Positions 55,242 to 62,811 of a stretch of 64,000 nucleotides of DNA are shown here, one piece after another (positions within the stretch are counted from its first letter, which is position 1; every line of letters starts with the position of its first letter). The DNA is from Dermabacter hominis NBRC 106157 (GTDB taxonomy: Bacteria > Actinomycetota > Actinomycetes > Actinomycetales > Dermabacteraceae): positions 33,238 through 97,237 of the forward strand of contig NZ_BCSI01000006.1 of assembly GCF_001570785.1 (NCBI RefSeq), read 5' to 3'. Below the pieces are notes generated by a model. The model was not told where the DNA came from, made no database searches, and worked only from the letters and a program-made list of their open reading frames with translations. Both the position numbers and the translations under genes were made by a program.

Positions 55242-56135
55242 GTGATTCGTTTCGAACACGTGACGAAAACATATCAGCGTAAGAGCGCGCCCGCACTTAC
55301 TGATCTGTCGATCGAGTTTGAGCGTGGCGAATTCGCTTTTCTCGTCGGGGCCTCGGGCTCGGGAAAATCGACAATGCTCAGGCTCATTTTGAAGGAAACT
55401 AATCCGACCTCTGGCTCAATTTTTGTGGCGGGCAAGGACCTTTCGCGTCTGTCGAGCTGGAAAGTTCCCCGGCTCCGTCGTGAAATCGGGATGGTATTCC
55501 AGGACTTCCGTTTGCTGCCCTCGAAGACGGCGTTCCAGAATGTGGAGTTTGCGCTCCAGGTCATCGGGACTCCGGGCAGGGTGGTGAAAAAGCTCGTGCC
55601 CGAGGTTCTCGACATGGTGGGCCTGGCAGACAAAGGAAAACGGCTTCCGCATGAGCTGTCAGGTGGCGAGCAGCAGCGTGTTGCCATTGCGCGAGCGTAC
55701 GTGAATCGGCCCACGATCCTTCTTGCTGATGAGCCAACGGGCAACCTCGATCCGGAAACGGCCAAGGGGATTATGGATCTCCTCGCAGATATCAACGATC
55801 GCGGAACGACCGTTCTCATGGCTACTCACGACGAGAAAGCAGTGAATCGTTTGAACAAGCGTGTGGTCGAGCTCGTTGATGGGCACGTTGTGCGTGATGA
55901 GAAGCGCGGCCACTATCGAGGATCCTCCGATGAGAGCGTGATCTCGGGTGCGGTACCCGATGGTGAGGCAGCGGGGGAGCGGCAGCCGTCGGACTCTGCG
56001 ACCGGAGGAAGTGTGCGCGCTTCCGACGTAGCTTTCGAGCAGTTTGACGAAACCGCGAGCGGTGACGAGCGCGTGGGAGATTTCGATCGTGCCTTCGAGG
56101 ATTCGGATTCGGGCGAGGAGGACGAACTCGCATGA
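55242..56135 (+). CDS. ftsE: Cell-division ATP-binding protein FtsE with long acidic tail
   Basis: 297 aa from GTG 55242 ([11 protein letters not shown] matches the family N-terminus). FtsE drives conformational change of FtsX to switch on peptidoglycan hydrolysis at the septum. Walker A is [12 protein letters not shown] near 42, signature [14 protein letters not shown] near 140, Walker [13 protein letters not shown] near 162, and H in MATHDE. Standard FtsE ends near residue 225; here about 70 acidic, Ser-rich residues follow (ending [11 protein letters not shown]). ATGA overlap with ftsX. Confidence 0.95.
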   Translation: MIRFEHVTKTYQRKSAPALTDLSIEFERGEFAFLVGASGSGKSTMLRLILKETNPTSGSIFVAGKDLSRLSSWKVPRLRREIGMVFQDFRLLPSKTAFQNVEFALQVIGTPGRVVKKLVPEVLDMVGLADKGKRLPHELSGGEQQRVAIARAYVNRPTILLADEPTGNLDPETAKGIMDLLADINDRGTTVLMATHDEKAVNRLNKRVVELVDGHVVRDEKRGHYRGSSDESVISGAVPDGEAAGERQPSDSATGGSVRASDVAFEQFDETASGDERVGDFDRAFEDSDSGEEDELA

Positions 56136-57049
56136 GGCTTCGCTACATCCTTAAAGAAAGCTTCGGAGGGCTTCGTCGCAACATTGCGATGGTGATTTCC
56201 GTCGTGATTGTGACCGCGGTTTCGCTCACGTTCGTGGGAGCGGGGCTTCTCATGCAGAAGCAGATTGTCGCGCTTCAAGACATCCTCGTGAAGAACTCGC
56301 AAATTAGCGTCTATATGTGCTCTCCGCATTCGACGGCGACATCATGTGCCGGCGGCGCTGCGACGGACGCACAGATTGCCGAGGTCCGGGAGGCGCTCAA
56401 GGGCGATATTTTAGGCCCGTATATCGCGTCCGTGGATGAGCGCTCCCAAGAGGAAGCTCTCGAGGTATACCGCGGCCAGTTTGGCGGTGAGAGCTTTGCG
56501 CAGGATTTCACTGCCGAAGATATGCCGGTGAGTTTCCACATCACGCTTGTGGAGGCGGAGCGCTCAAGCGCTGTCGTGGATTTCTTCCAGGGGAGAGAAG
56601 GCGTCGATGAGGTGTCCGATCTTCTCGCGGTATATGCACCGTTTATTTCGATCTTGAATCAATCAACTGTCTTTGCGATCTCTCTCGCTGTGGTCATGCT
56701 GGTAGCGGCGGTGCTCCTCGTTGCGACGACGATCCGTATGTCGGTGGCGAATAGAAGGCGTGAGATTGCGATTATGCGTCTTGTAGGCGCGAGCAATATC
56801 TTTATTCGCTTGCCGTTCCTTCTGGAGGGGGCTGTTGCCGCACTGATCGGCGGAGCGCTGGCTACCGGTGTACTTTCGCTCGCAATTAAATATCTTGTGG
56901 AGGGCTGGCTCGCTCCGACTCTCGGAGCTGATCTCATCCACATGACGATGGCGGACCTGTTGTGGGTAGGGCCTATTTTGCTCGCGCTCGGTGTTATTCT
57001 CGCGATAGGCTCGTCCGTCGTTGCGCTCAACCGCTATTTGAAGGTGTAG
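56132..57049 (+). CDS. ftsX: Cell-division membrane protein FtsX
   Basis: 305 aa. Membrane helix 1 near residues 18-40, an extracytoplasmic loop of about 130 residues (containing a cysteine pair near 63 and 71), then three helices near 170-195, 220-245 and 270-298; the motif RMSVANRRREIAIMRLVGAS is typical. FtsX passes the ATP signal from FtsE to a periplasmic/extracellular hydrolase or activator, probably the product of the next gene. Confidence 0.94.
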   Translation: MRLRYILKESFGGLRRNIAMVISVVIVTAVSLTFVGAGLLMQKQIVALQDILVKNSQISVYMCSPHSTATSCAGGAATDAQIAEVREALKGDILGPYIASVDERSQEEALEVYRGQFGGESFAQDFTAEDMPVSFHITLVEAERSSAVVDFFQGREGVDEVSDLLAVYAPFISILNQSTVFAISLAVVMLVAAVLLVATTIRMSVANRRREIAIMRLVGASNIFIRLPFLLEGAVAALIGGALATGVLSLAIKYLVEGWLAPTLGADLIHMTMADLLWVGPILLALGVILAIGSSVVALNRYLKV

Positions 57050-57083
57050 GCAGGTTCTGGATATGTCGAATGGTGAGGGGAAA

Positions 57084-58469
57084 ATGAATTTTCTTTCTCG
57101 ACGCGCACTCGTGAAAGGTGCGTCGTTCGCTGCCGTTCTCGGCCTAGCCTCGTCGGGCATTTTTTCGCACGACCATGTGCTCGCTGATGATATCGACGAC
57201 AAGAAGAAACAAAAGAAGAGCGTCGACGAAAAGCTTGCAGCGTTGCGCGAGGACCTCAACGAGGTTGACACGGAGCTTGCCGACGCGTACCTCGCCCTTG
57301 CCGAAACTGAGGCGAGGATTCCCGATGCGCAGACACGCCTCGACTCTGCGCGCTCCGCGCTCGAAGCGGCGAAAGCTGAGGACGCCCGACAGGCGAAGCG
57401 GCTCGAGGCCGCGCAAGCCGAGGAGAGTGAAATCCGGCAGGCCGTCGAAAGTGGCCAGCAAAAGATTTCGCAGTCGAACGAGGACGTCTCACGGGCCTCT
57501 ATCGAGGCGTATAAAGGCACGGGTGCTCCCAATCCCGCGTCGATTTTCTTGAATTCGGAGGATCCGCAGGACGCGGTCGATCGAACGATGAACTACCGCC
57601 TCACGCTTCAAGCGCAAGGCGCGAAGCTCACGGATCTTCGCGGTCAGCAAGCCACGAATGTGAACTCCGCGGACCGGCTTGAGGCGATCCGTGCCGAGAT
57701 CGAGGACCTCAAGAAGAAGTCAGCGGCTGCGGTCGCCGAGCGCCGCCAGGCTGAGAGCGAAGCGGCGCAGGCAAAGAAAGACCTCGATGGTCTTTACGCT
57801 TCGCAGAAATCTCAGGCGGCGAACCTCGAAACGCTCAAGGACAAGTATCGAGCGTCGGAATCGGCGCTCGAATCCCAGTCGAGCGCTCTCGAAACAGACA
57901 TTCAGCAACTCATCGAAAAAGAGCGTCAGGAAGCGCTTGCGCGCCAGCGCGAGCAAGAACGGAAGGCTCGGGAGGCGCGCGAGGCTGAGGAGCGCCGGGC
58001 AAAGCGCGAGCGGCGTAAGCCTCGCAAGATCTCCGCGCCGAAGCCTGAGAGTGGCGGTGGCGCATCGTCGGGTGGCTTCCGCGATCCCGTTTCGGCGCGC
58101 CGCAGCTCGATGTTTGGCTATAGGTTCCACCCCGTGTACCACACGCGCAAGCTCCACAAGGGTATGGATTATGCGGCGGCATGCGGGACTCCCGTGGGGG
58201 CGATGGCTGCGGGCAAGGTTCTTGCGACGACTCACAACAGCGGCGCCGGGAACAAAGTCATCGTGAGCCATGGCCTGTATAACGGTCAGATCCTCACGAC
58301 CTCGTATCACCACCTTCAGGGGTTCGCGGTCTCTGCCGGCCAGCGGATCGAGGCCGGGCAGACCGTGGGCTACGTCGGCTCCACGGGAGCCTCGACTGGC
58401 TGTCACCTACATTTCGAGACGCACCTCGACGGCACGGCGCTCGACCCCCGCAAATTTGTGGGATACTAG
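57084..58469 (+). CDS. Coiled-coil M23 (LytM) peptidase of the ftsEX operon
   Basis: 461 aa from ATG 57084 (GAGGGG close upstream; ATG 57063 also possible). A signal with a Tat-like SRRALVKGA start and a cut near LADD (about residue 34), two coiled-coil stretches (about 40-130 and 190-300), then a C-terminal LytM domain. Its zinc ligands are all present: H358 and D362 (HKGMD), H409/H410 (YHH) and H441/H443 (HLHFE). EnvC, the E. coli FtsEX partner, has the same layout but is inactive; this one looks catalytically competent. It follows ftsX by 34 bases. Confidence 0.88.
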   Translation: MNFLSRRALVKGASFAAVLGLASSGIFSHDHVLADDIDDKKKQKKSVDEKLAALREDLNEVDTELADAYLALAETEARIPDAQTRLDSARSALEAAKAEDARQAKRLEAAQAEESEIRQAVESGQQKISQSNEDVSRASIEAYKGTGAPNPASIFLNSEDPQDAVDRTMNYRLTLQAQGAKLTDLRGQQATNVNSADRLEAIRAEIEDLKKKSAAAVAERRQAESEAAQAKKDLDGLYASQKSQAANLETLKDKYRASESALESQSSALETDIQQLIEKERQEALARQREQERKAREAREAEERRAKRERRKPRKISAPKPESGGGASSGGFRDPVSARRSSMFGYRFHPVYHTRKLHKGMDYAAACGTPVGAMAAGKVLATTHNSGAGNKVIVSHGLYNGQILTTSYHHLQGFAVSAGQRIEAGQTVGYVGSTGASTGCHLHFETHLDGTALDPRKFVGY

Positions 58470-58504
58470 GCGGTCAATGTGTCAGCAGCTGTGGAGGGAT
58501 GAAC

Positions 58505-59011
58505 GTGGCCACGAAGGCTGGAAAGAAGCAGGCGCCCGTAGCGCCGGAGCGAAAAAAGCAGCTTATCGCCTCGAATAAAAAGGCGCGCCACGACTACCAC
58601 ATCGATGCGACGTGGGAGGCCGGCGTGGTCCTCCAGGGCACCGAGGTGAAGTCGCTGCGCGAGCGCGGTGCGTCTCTCGTTGATGGCTACTGCTATATCG
58701 ACAACGGCGAAGTGTGGATGGATGCCGTGCACATCGCTCCGTATGTACGGGGTACGTGGACGAATCACGCGGCGCGCCGCAAACGTAAGCTCCTGTTGCA
58801 CAAACGCGAGATCCTGAAACTCATGAATAAGACTCGCGAAAAGGGGTACACGATCATCCCCCTATCGATCTACTTTCTCGGCTCGCACGCCAAGGTCGAG
58901 ATCGCGCTTGCTCGCGGCAAGAAAGAATGGGATAAGCGCCAAACCCTGCGCGAAAAGCAGGATGCTCGCGAGGCTCAACGCGCGATGAGGCGGCGGGAGA
59001 TGCTCAGCTAG
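58505..59011 (+). CDS. smpB: SsrA-binding protein SmpB
   Basis: 168 aa. SmpB binds tmRNA and guides it into stalled ribosomes. The OB core HDYHIDATWEAGVVLQGTEV, YCYIDNGEVWMDAVHIAPY, and the basic tail KKEWDKRQTLREKQDAREA match the family. GTG 58505 was chosen because GGAGGG is 6 bases upstream; the ATG at 58499 is too close to it. Lies 233 bases before ssrA, its partner RNA. Confidence 0.95.
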   Translation: MATKAGKKQAPVAPERKKQLIASNKKARHDYHIDATWEAGVVLQGTEVKSLRERGASLVDGYCYIDNGEVWMDAVHIAPYVRGTWTNHAARRKRKLLLHKREILKLMNKTREKGYTIIPLSIYFLGSHAKVEIALARGKKEWDKRQTLREKQDAREAQRAMRRREMLS

Positions 59012-59082
59012 CGTCGGAACCACCCGTACGCCAGGTTCCGCGGTGGCGAAGGGGCCGACGCTTGCCCTCGAGAATAGAGCCC

Positions 59083-59111
59083 TTGGCGGTAGGCGTTGAA
59101 AGCTGTATACT
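59083..59111 (+). promoter_or_regulatory. Putative promoter of ssrA
   Basis: TTGGCG (59083-59088), 17 bases, then TATACT (59106-59111): a good principal-sigma promoter. It would start a precursor about 127 bases upstream of the mature tmRNA 5' end, to be trimmed by RNase P. Confidence 0.6.
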
Positions 59112-59244
59112 GAACTGCTGCGCCGGAAGGTGCAACAGATTTTTGATAATCGAATAGGGTGTGCGAATCAGGCACGCATCCCACCCGCAGTTGCGGGTGC
59201 AGATTATCTGGCACGTTCCGTTTACGGGCGTTGCCACCCGATAC

Positions 59245-59612
59245 GGGGTCGATCGGTTTCGACGGTAGTTGTCCAGCGAGGGGAAGCGGGCCGAGGATCC
59301 AGGGTTATCTCGATAACGCTCCCTGGAAAACAATAAGTGCCGAACCTAAGCGCACTGACTTCGCTCTCGCTGCCTGATCAGCGACAGCAGTCTGGACCGT
59401 CAGGGATTGCCTTCGATCTGACCTGTCCATCATCTAGAGGGCCACTGCTACCAACCCTGGTCACCGGGGTTGGATGAACACCTCAGAGTGACTGAGCCCG
59501 TCAGCGACGTGTCCGTGTGAGCGCTGGGGCTGAGAAAACGATGTCGCGGACTGCGCCCGGAGAAGCCCTGGCTTCGCACTATCGGACGCGGGTTCGATTC
59601 CCGCCGGCTCCA
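59245..59612 (+). ncRNA. ssrA: Transfer-messenger RNA (tmRNA)
   Basis: Rescues stalled ribosomes together with SmpB. The 5' end GGGGTCGATCGGTTTCGACG and the 3' GGTTCGATTCCCGCC T-arm are typical; GGGGTCG (59245-59251) pairs with CGGCTCC (59605-59611). The tag frame runs from the GCC at 59339 to the TGA at 59375-59377 and encodes AEPKRTDFALAA, with the ALAA end that marks proteins for ClpXP. After the discriminator A the genome reads CGA, so CCA must be added by nucleotidyltransferase. Confidence 0.96.
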
Positions 59613-59618
59613 CGATGA

Positions 59619-59652
59619 GGGCGCCCACTATGCACAGTGGGCGCCCTTTTTT
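59619..59652 (+). terminator. Rho-independent terminator of ssrA
   Basis: GGGCGCCCACT (59619-59629) and AGTGGGCGCCC (59636-59646) form a perfect 11-base-pair stem with a 6-base loop and six T (59647-59652). Confidence 0.92.
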
Positions 59653-59764
59653 GTTGCTTTGTGGATTGGGCAAACAGGTTCTGGCCTGCGTTGATATGGT
59701 GGAGCCAGTGGTGTGTATGACTACAACACCTTTAGATTTGTCCATTGGGTGAAAAGGCATGCAT

Positions 59765-60004
59765 ATGAGCAACTCCGCGGATCTCGCTATTGCAGATAGA
59801 TGGGACGCCGGGGACTTGGGCTGCGGCGAACTCGTCATGAAGCTTCGCTCGCGTATGCTCGCCCTGAGTCCGGGAGAAATCTTCGAGCTGATCGCCACCG
59901 ACGAAGGCGCGATCATCGACATCCCCGCCTGGTGCAGTCTCACCGGGCACACTCTTGCCGTGGCGCAGCCGCCGCGGTTCTTGATCCGACGAAAGGATTC
60001 CTGA
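59765..60004 (+). CDS. TusA-like sulfur carrier protein
   Basis: 79 aa from ATG 59765 (AAAAGG 7 bases upstream). It has the βαβαββ size and order of TusA/SirA proteins, which carry sulfur as a persulfide on one cysteine. The carrier cysteine is C20 in DAGDLGCGELVMKLR, where classic TusA has CP and this has CG. A second cysteine lies in IPAWCSLTGHTL (C57), a motif of one TusA subgroup. First of a three-gene set with DsrE and a TusA::MetE fusion; the genes are 1 and 22 bases apart. Confidence 0.8.
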   Translation: MSNSADLAIADRWDAGDLGCGELVMKLRSRMLALSPGEIFELIATDEGAIIDIPAWCSLTGHTLAVAQPPRFLIRRKDS

Positions 60005-60005
60005 C

Positions 60006-60365
60006 ATGTCCAAGATCTGTGTGAGCATCACCCACGCCAAAGACGATGTTGACAAGGCGACCGTGGGCTTCGTCATCGCCAATGCCTCGATCGCCTCCGA
60101 TCAGGAAACCGTCGTGTTCCTTTCCTCCGAGGGGGCGCGGCTCGCTGAAGAAGGTTACGCCGACGACCTTCACGAGGAGGGCTTCGCGCCGCTCAAGGAA
60201 CTGATCACCAACTACGCCGAAGCTGGCGGCACGATCTGGGTGTGCTCGCCGTGCTACAAGAAGCGTGGACTGGACGAAGGCAAGCTCATCAACGGCGCGA
60301 CGATCGTCGGCGGCGCGAAGCTCGTCGAGTACATGTCCCAGGGCGCTAGCTGCGTGAGCTACTGA
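60006..60365 (+). CDS. DsrE-family sulfur-transfer protein
   Basis: 119 aa. DsrE/DsrF-like fold (ICVSITHAKDDVDKATVGFVIANAS; VVFLSSEGARLAEEGYAD). A cysteine pair lies in IWVCSPCYKKRGL (C80 and C83) and another cysteine near the C-terminus (SCVSY). DsrE-type proteins hand sulfur to or from TusA in sulfur oxidation and tRNA-thiolation pathways, so TusA and DsrE in one operon are natural partners. AAAGGA lies 8 bases before the ATG. Confidence 0.85.
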   Translation: MSKICVSITHAKDDVDKATVGFVIANASIASDQETVVFLSSEGARLAEEGYADDLHEEGFAPLKELITNYAEAGGTIWVCSPCYKKRGLDEGKLINGATIVGGAKLVEYMSQGASCVSY

Positions 60366-60387
60366 CGGCTGCTACTCGAATACCGCC

Positions 60388-62004
60388 ATGACGAACGCTC
60401 AAGAGTTCACCCCGGCCACCTTCAAGGACGGCTTGAAGGGCCACACCAGTTTTGACGGTGGAGATCTGGATTGTGGCAACGGACTGCTGTTGCTGATCCG
60501 CAAACATCTGGATCCCCTGGATCCGGGAAAGTTCCTGGAGATCGCCTCCGTGGATTCCACGGTGGAGGTCGACTTGCCTAGCTGGTGCAGTATGACCGGG
60601 AATGACCTGGTCGATACGACTACCACGACCGTGCAGTTTCAGGGGCGCGAACTCACCCAGTGGCGGTTCTTGGTGTGCAAGGGGGCCTACGAGGGCGCAG
60701 CGAGCATGCCTCAGCAGGAGAACACCCCCGAGGCACTCGTGCCCGCGGCAGGCAAAGGAAAGAAACTCCGTAAGCGCCCGCAAATGGCGATTACGCAGGA
60801 AGTGGTCACGCCACATATTCCTGCCGAGCTTCCCGAGCCTGCTGCGGCGCCCGCGCTCGAGCCCCTGGCCGTGCACACTATGGGCAGCTGGCCGCGGCCG
60901 TCGTGGCTGATTCGCGCACTGCATGAGCATCTGGAAGGCCGACTCTCCCAGGAGGAGTTTGACGCTACCGCTGATGACGCCGTGCAGCTTGTCGTGGCAG
61001 CGCAAGAACGCGCCGACGTCGACGTCGTCACCGACGGTGAAATGCGCCGCGATAACTACTCCAGCTTCGTAGGGGGTCTGCTGCAGAACTGTCAGCTCAT
61101 TCCCATCACGGATCTGTTGCCGTACGTTGATGATCCGGTGCAGTTTGAACGTGAGCTGCGCGCCCTCGATGTGCCGGCAGGGGAGGTTCGCCACCCGGCG
61201 GTATTCGGGCCGCTCGGCCGTGACAGATCCCTTGCTGTGCATGAAGCCCAATACCTGAAGACCATCACCGATCGCGCGGTGAAGGTGGATCTTCCCGGCC
61301 CGTACCTCCTCACTCGCACCATGTGGATGGAGTGCGTTTCCGATCGCGCCTACCCCGACCGGGAAACCCTCGCCACCGACGTGGTCCGGATTCTGCGGGA
61401 GGAAATCGCCGAGCTTCTCGCCGCAGGCGTCGCGTTGGTGGAAATTGACGAGCCCGTGCTTAGCGAAGTGGTCTACGGCAACGAAGGTGGCGGCGGTCGT
61501 ACATTCATGTGCGGGGCGCTCGGTGAGCGTAAAGCAGTGCAGCCGGAGCTGGAATTTGCGCGGGATCTGATTGCGCAGGTAGCGGAGGGCTTTCCTGCCG
61601 ATCGCCTGGGTATTCACGTGTGCCGTGGCAACTGGACCCCCGATGAGTCCAAGGCACTTTCCGGAGACTACGCGCCTTTGCTCCCGCTCCTGTCATCCGT
61701 ACCGATCGGCAACGTCATTGTGGAAACATGCACGCCGCGCGCCGGGGACTGGGAGCATCTGACGGGCCTGCGCGAAGACCAGCGCATCGGTATCGGCATC
61801 TTCAACCAGAAGGCGCCGCAAGATGAAACCTTCGAAGCTGTGCTCGAGCGCGGGCGTACCGCAGTGAAGATGTTCGGCAAGGATCGAGTGCTCCTGAATA
61901 CCGACTGCGGCTTCGCGACGTTTGCCGATAATCCAATCGTGGCGGGGAAGCAGGCTGAAGCGGCAATGGCGATGCTCGTCAAGGTGCGCGACGCCCTGCG
62001 GTAG
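60388..62004 (+). CDS. Fusion of a TusA-like domain and a MetE C-terminal-type (core methionine synthase-like) methyltransferase
   Basis: 538 aa. Residues 18-100 are a second TusA-like domain (DGGDLDCGNGLLL with C29; DLPSWCSMTGND with C67). A linker rich in Pro, Glu and Lys (about 100-155) leads to a complete Meth_synt_2 barrel (about 158-538; VHTMGSWPRPSWL; ALVEIDEPVLSEV). The zinc ligands of cobalamin-independent methionine synthase are present: H410 and C412 (IHVCRGN), E446 (IVETCTP) and C507 (NTDCGF). The N-terminal half of full MetE is absent, so folate binding is unlikely. The substrate is unknown; a methyl transfer to or from sulfur bound on a TusA domain is my hypothesis. No clear ribosome site. 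Confidence 0.85.
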   Translation: MTNAQEFTPATFKDGLKGHTSFDGGDLDCGNGLLLLIRKHLDPLDPGKFLEIASVDSTVEVDLPSWCSMTGNDLVDTTTTTVQFQGRELTQWRFLVCKGAYEGAASMPQQENTPEALVPAAGKGKKLRKRPQMAITQEVVTPHIPAELPEPAAAPALEPLAVHTMGSWPRPSWLIRALHEHLEGRLSQEEFDATADDAVQLVVAAQERADVDVVTDGEMRRDNYSSFVGGLLQNCQLIPITDLLPYVDDPVQFERELRALDVPAGEVRHPAVFGPLGRDRSLAVHEAQYLKTITDRAVKVDLPGPYLLTRTMWMECVSDRAYPDRETLATDVVRILREEIAELLAAGVALVEIDEPVLSEVVYGNEGGGGRTFMCGALGERKAVQPELEFARDLIAQVAEGFPADRLGIHVCRGNWTPDESKALSGDYAPLLPLLSSVPIGNVIVETCTPRAGDWEHLTGLREDQRIGIGIFNQKAPQDETFEAVLERGRTAVKMFGKDRVLLNTDCGFATFADNPIVAGKQAEAAMAMLVKVRDALR

Positions 62005-62034
62005 AGCGTTCCGGCGCCTTCGTGCCTTCCCTCG

Positions 62035-62754
62035 TTAGCGCTCGGGCCGTGTAGCGGGGGCGTTTGATAGCCACGTCGCGCGCATTGCCTCGGCGAGCGG
62101 ACGCAGGTCGTTGCGCATGATGCGCTGCGTGTTAGCGCTCGGAGAGATGCCGAGGCGCGCCGCGGTATCGCCGTTTGATTCGCCCTCGAGGATTCCGCGT
62201 AAGCTTCCGCAGGCGCCCCCCTTGAGCGCGCTCACGTGTGCGTCGATCAAGTGGCATAGCGCTTCGGGCGGGGGCGTGTCGTGGCCTTGCGGGGCTTGTG
62301 TTCCGACGGTTGCCCGGCGACCGTCGGACTTTTTATTTTCCGAGGTTGCTGCACTGAGCCCGGTGCGTATACCTGAGAACCCGGAGGTTTGGGCGAGTTC
62401 TTCTGTGCGCTCAAGGGCCTCGCGCGCGGCCCACCAGGCGGAGCCGTCCTGGATGCCGGCGCCTTCGTCGATGATGCGGATCTCGCCGGCTCCGATTCCG
62501 AATCGAATGTCGATGTCATGCTCGCGAAGGTGGAGCCTGAGGATGTGGGTGGCGCGAAGGGCGTCGCCGTGGGTGGCGAACACGCCTTGGATTTCGTCGC
62601 CGACGGTAGGGTGGAGGCGTTCGTGTGATGGTGTCTGAATCGCGTTGAGCGCACTGGTGAGGTGTTCGTGGAGCGCGGTGCGGTTGTGATCGCGAGAGTT
62701 GACGATGTCGCCGATGACAGCGACGGCGTAAGCCTGATCCTTCACTGGTGCCAT
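62035..62754 (-). CDS. SatD family protein with C-terminal helix-turn-helix
   Basis: 239 aa. The N-terminal pattern AVAVIGDIVNSRDHNRTALHEHL, then GDEIQGVFATHGDALRATHIL and RFGIGAGEI, is that of SatD, a family first named in streptococcal operons, of unknown biochemistry. A C-terminal helix-turn-helix (DTAARLGISPSANTQRIMRNDL, about 190-215) suggests DNA binding. Divergent from a small membrane protein gene across 57 bases, a pairing seen in other actinobacteria. Confidence 0.8.
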   Translation of the reverse strand: MAPVKDQAYAVAVIGDIVNSRDHNRTALHEHLTSALNAIQTPSHERLHPTVGDEIQGVFATHGDALRATHILRLHLREHDIDIRFGIGAGEIRIIDEGAGIQDGSAWWAAREALERTEELAQTSGFSGIRTGLSAATSENKKSDGRRATVGTQAPQGHDTPPPEALCHLIDAHVSALKGGACGSLRGILEGESNGDTAARLGISPSANTQRIMRNDLRPLAEAMRATWLSNAPATRPER

Positions 62755-62811
62755 ATGTAGAGAATAGCTTAATTCGTCCCAAATGTAGGAAATGCCTAAA
62801 CGGGTGGTGTT

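Noticed and set aside
59690..59725. Promoter of the TusA cassette (TTGATA, 17 bases, TGTATG)
   Set aside because: The match is weak at the -10 site, and read-through or another start cannot be excluded; not listed as a feature.
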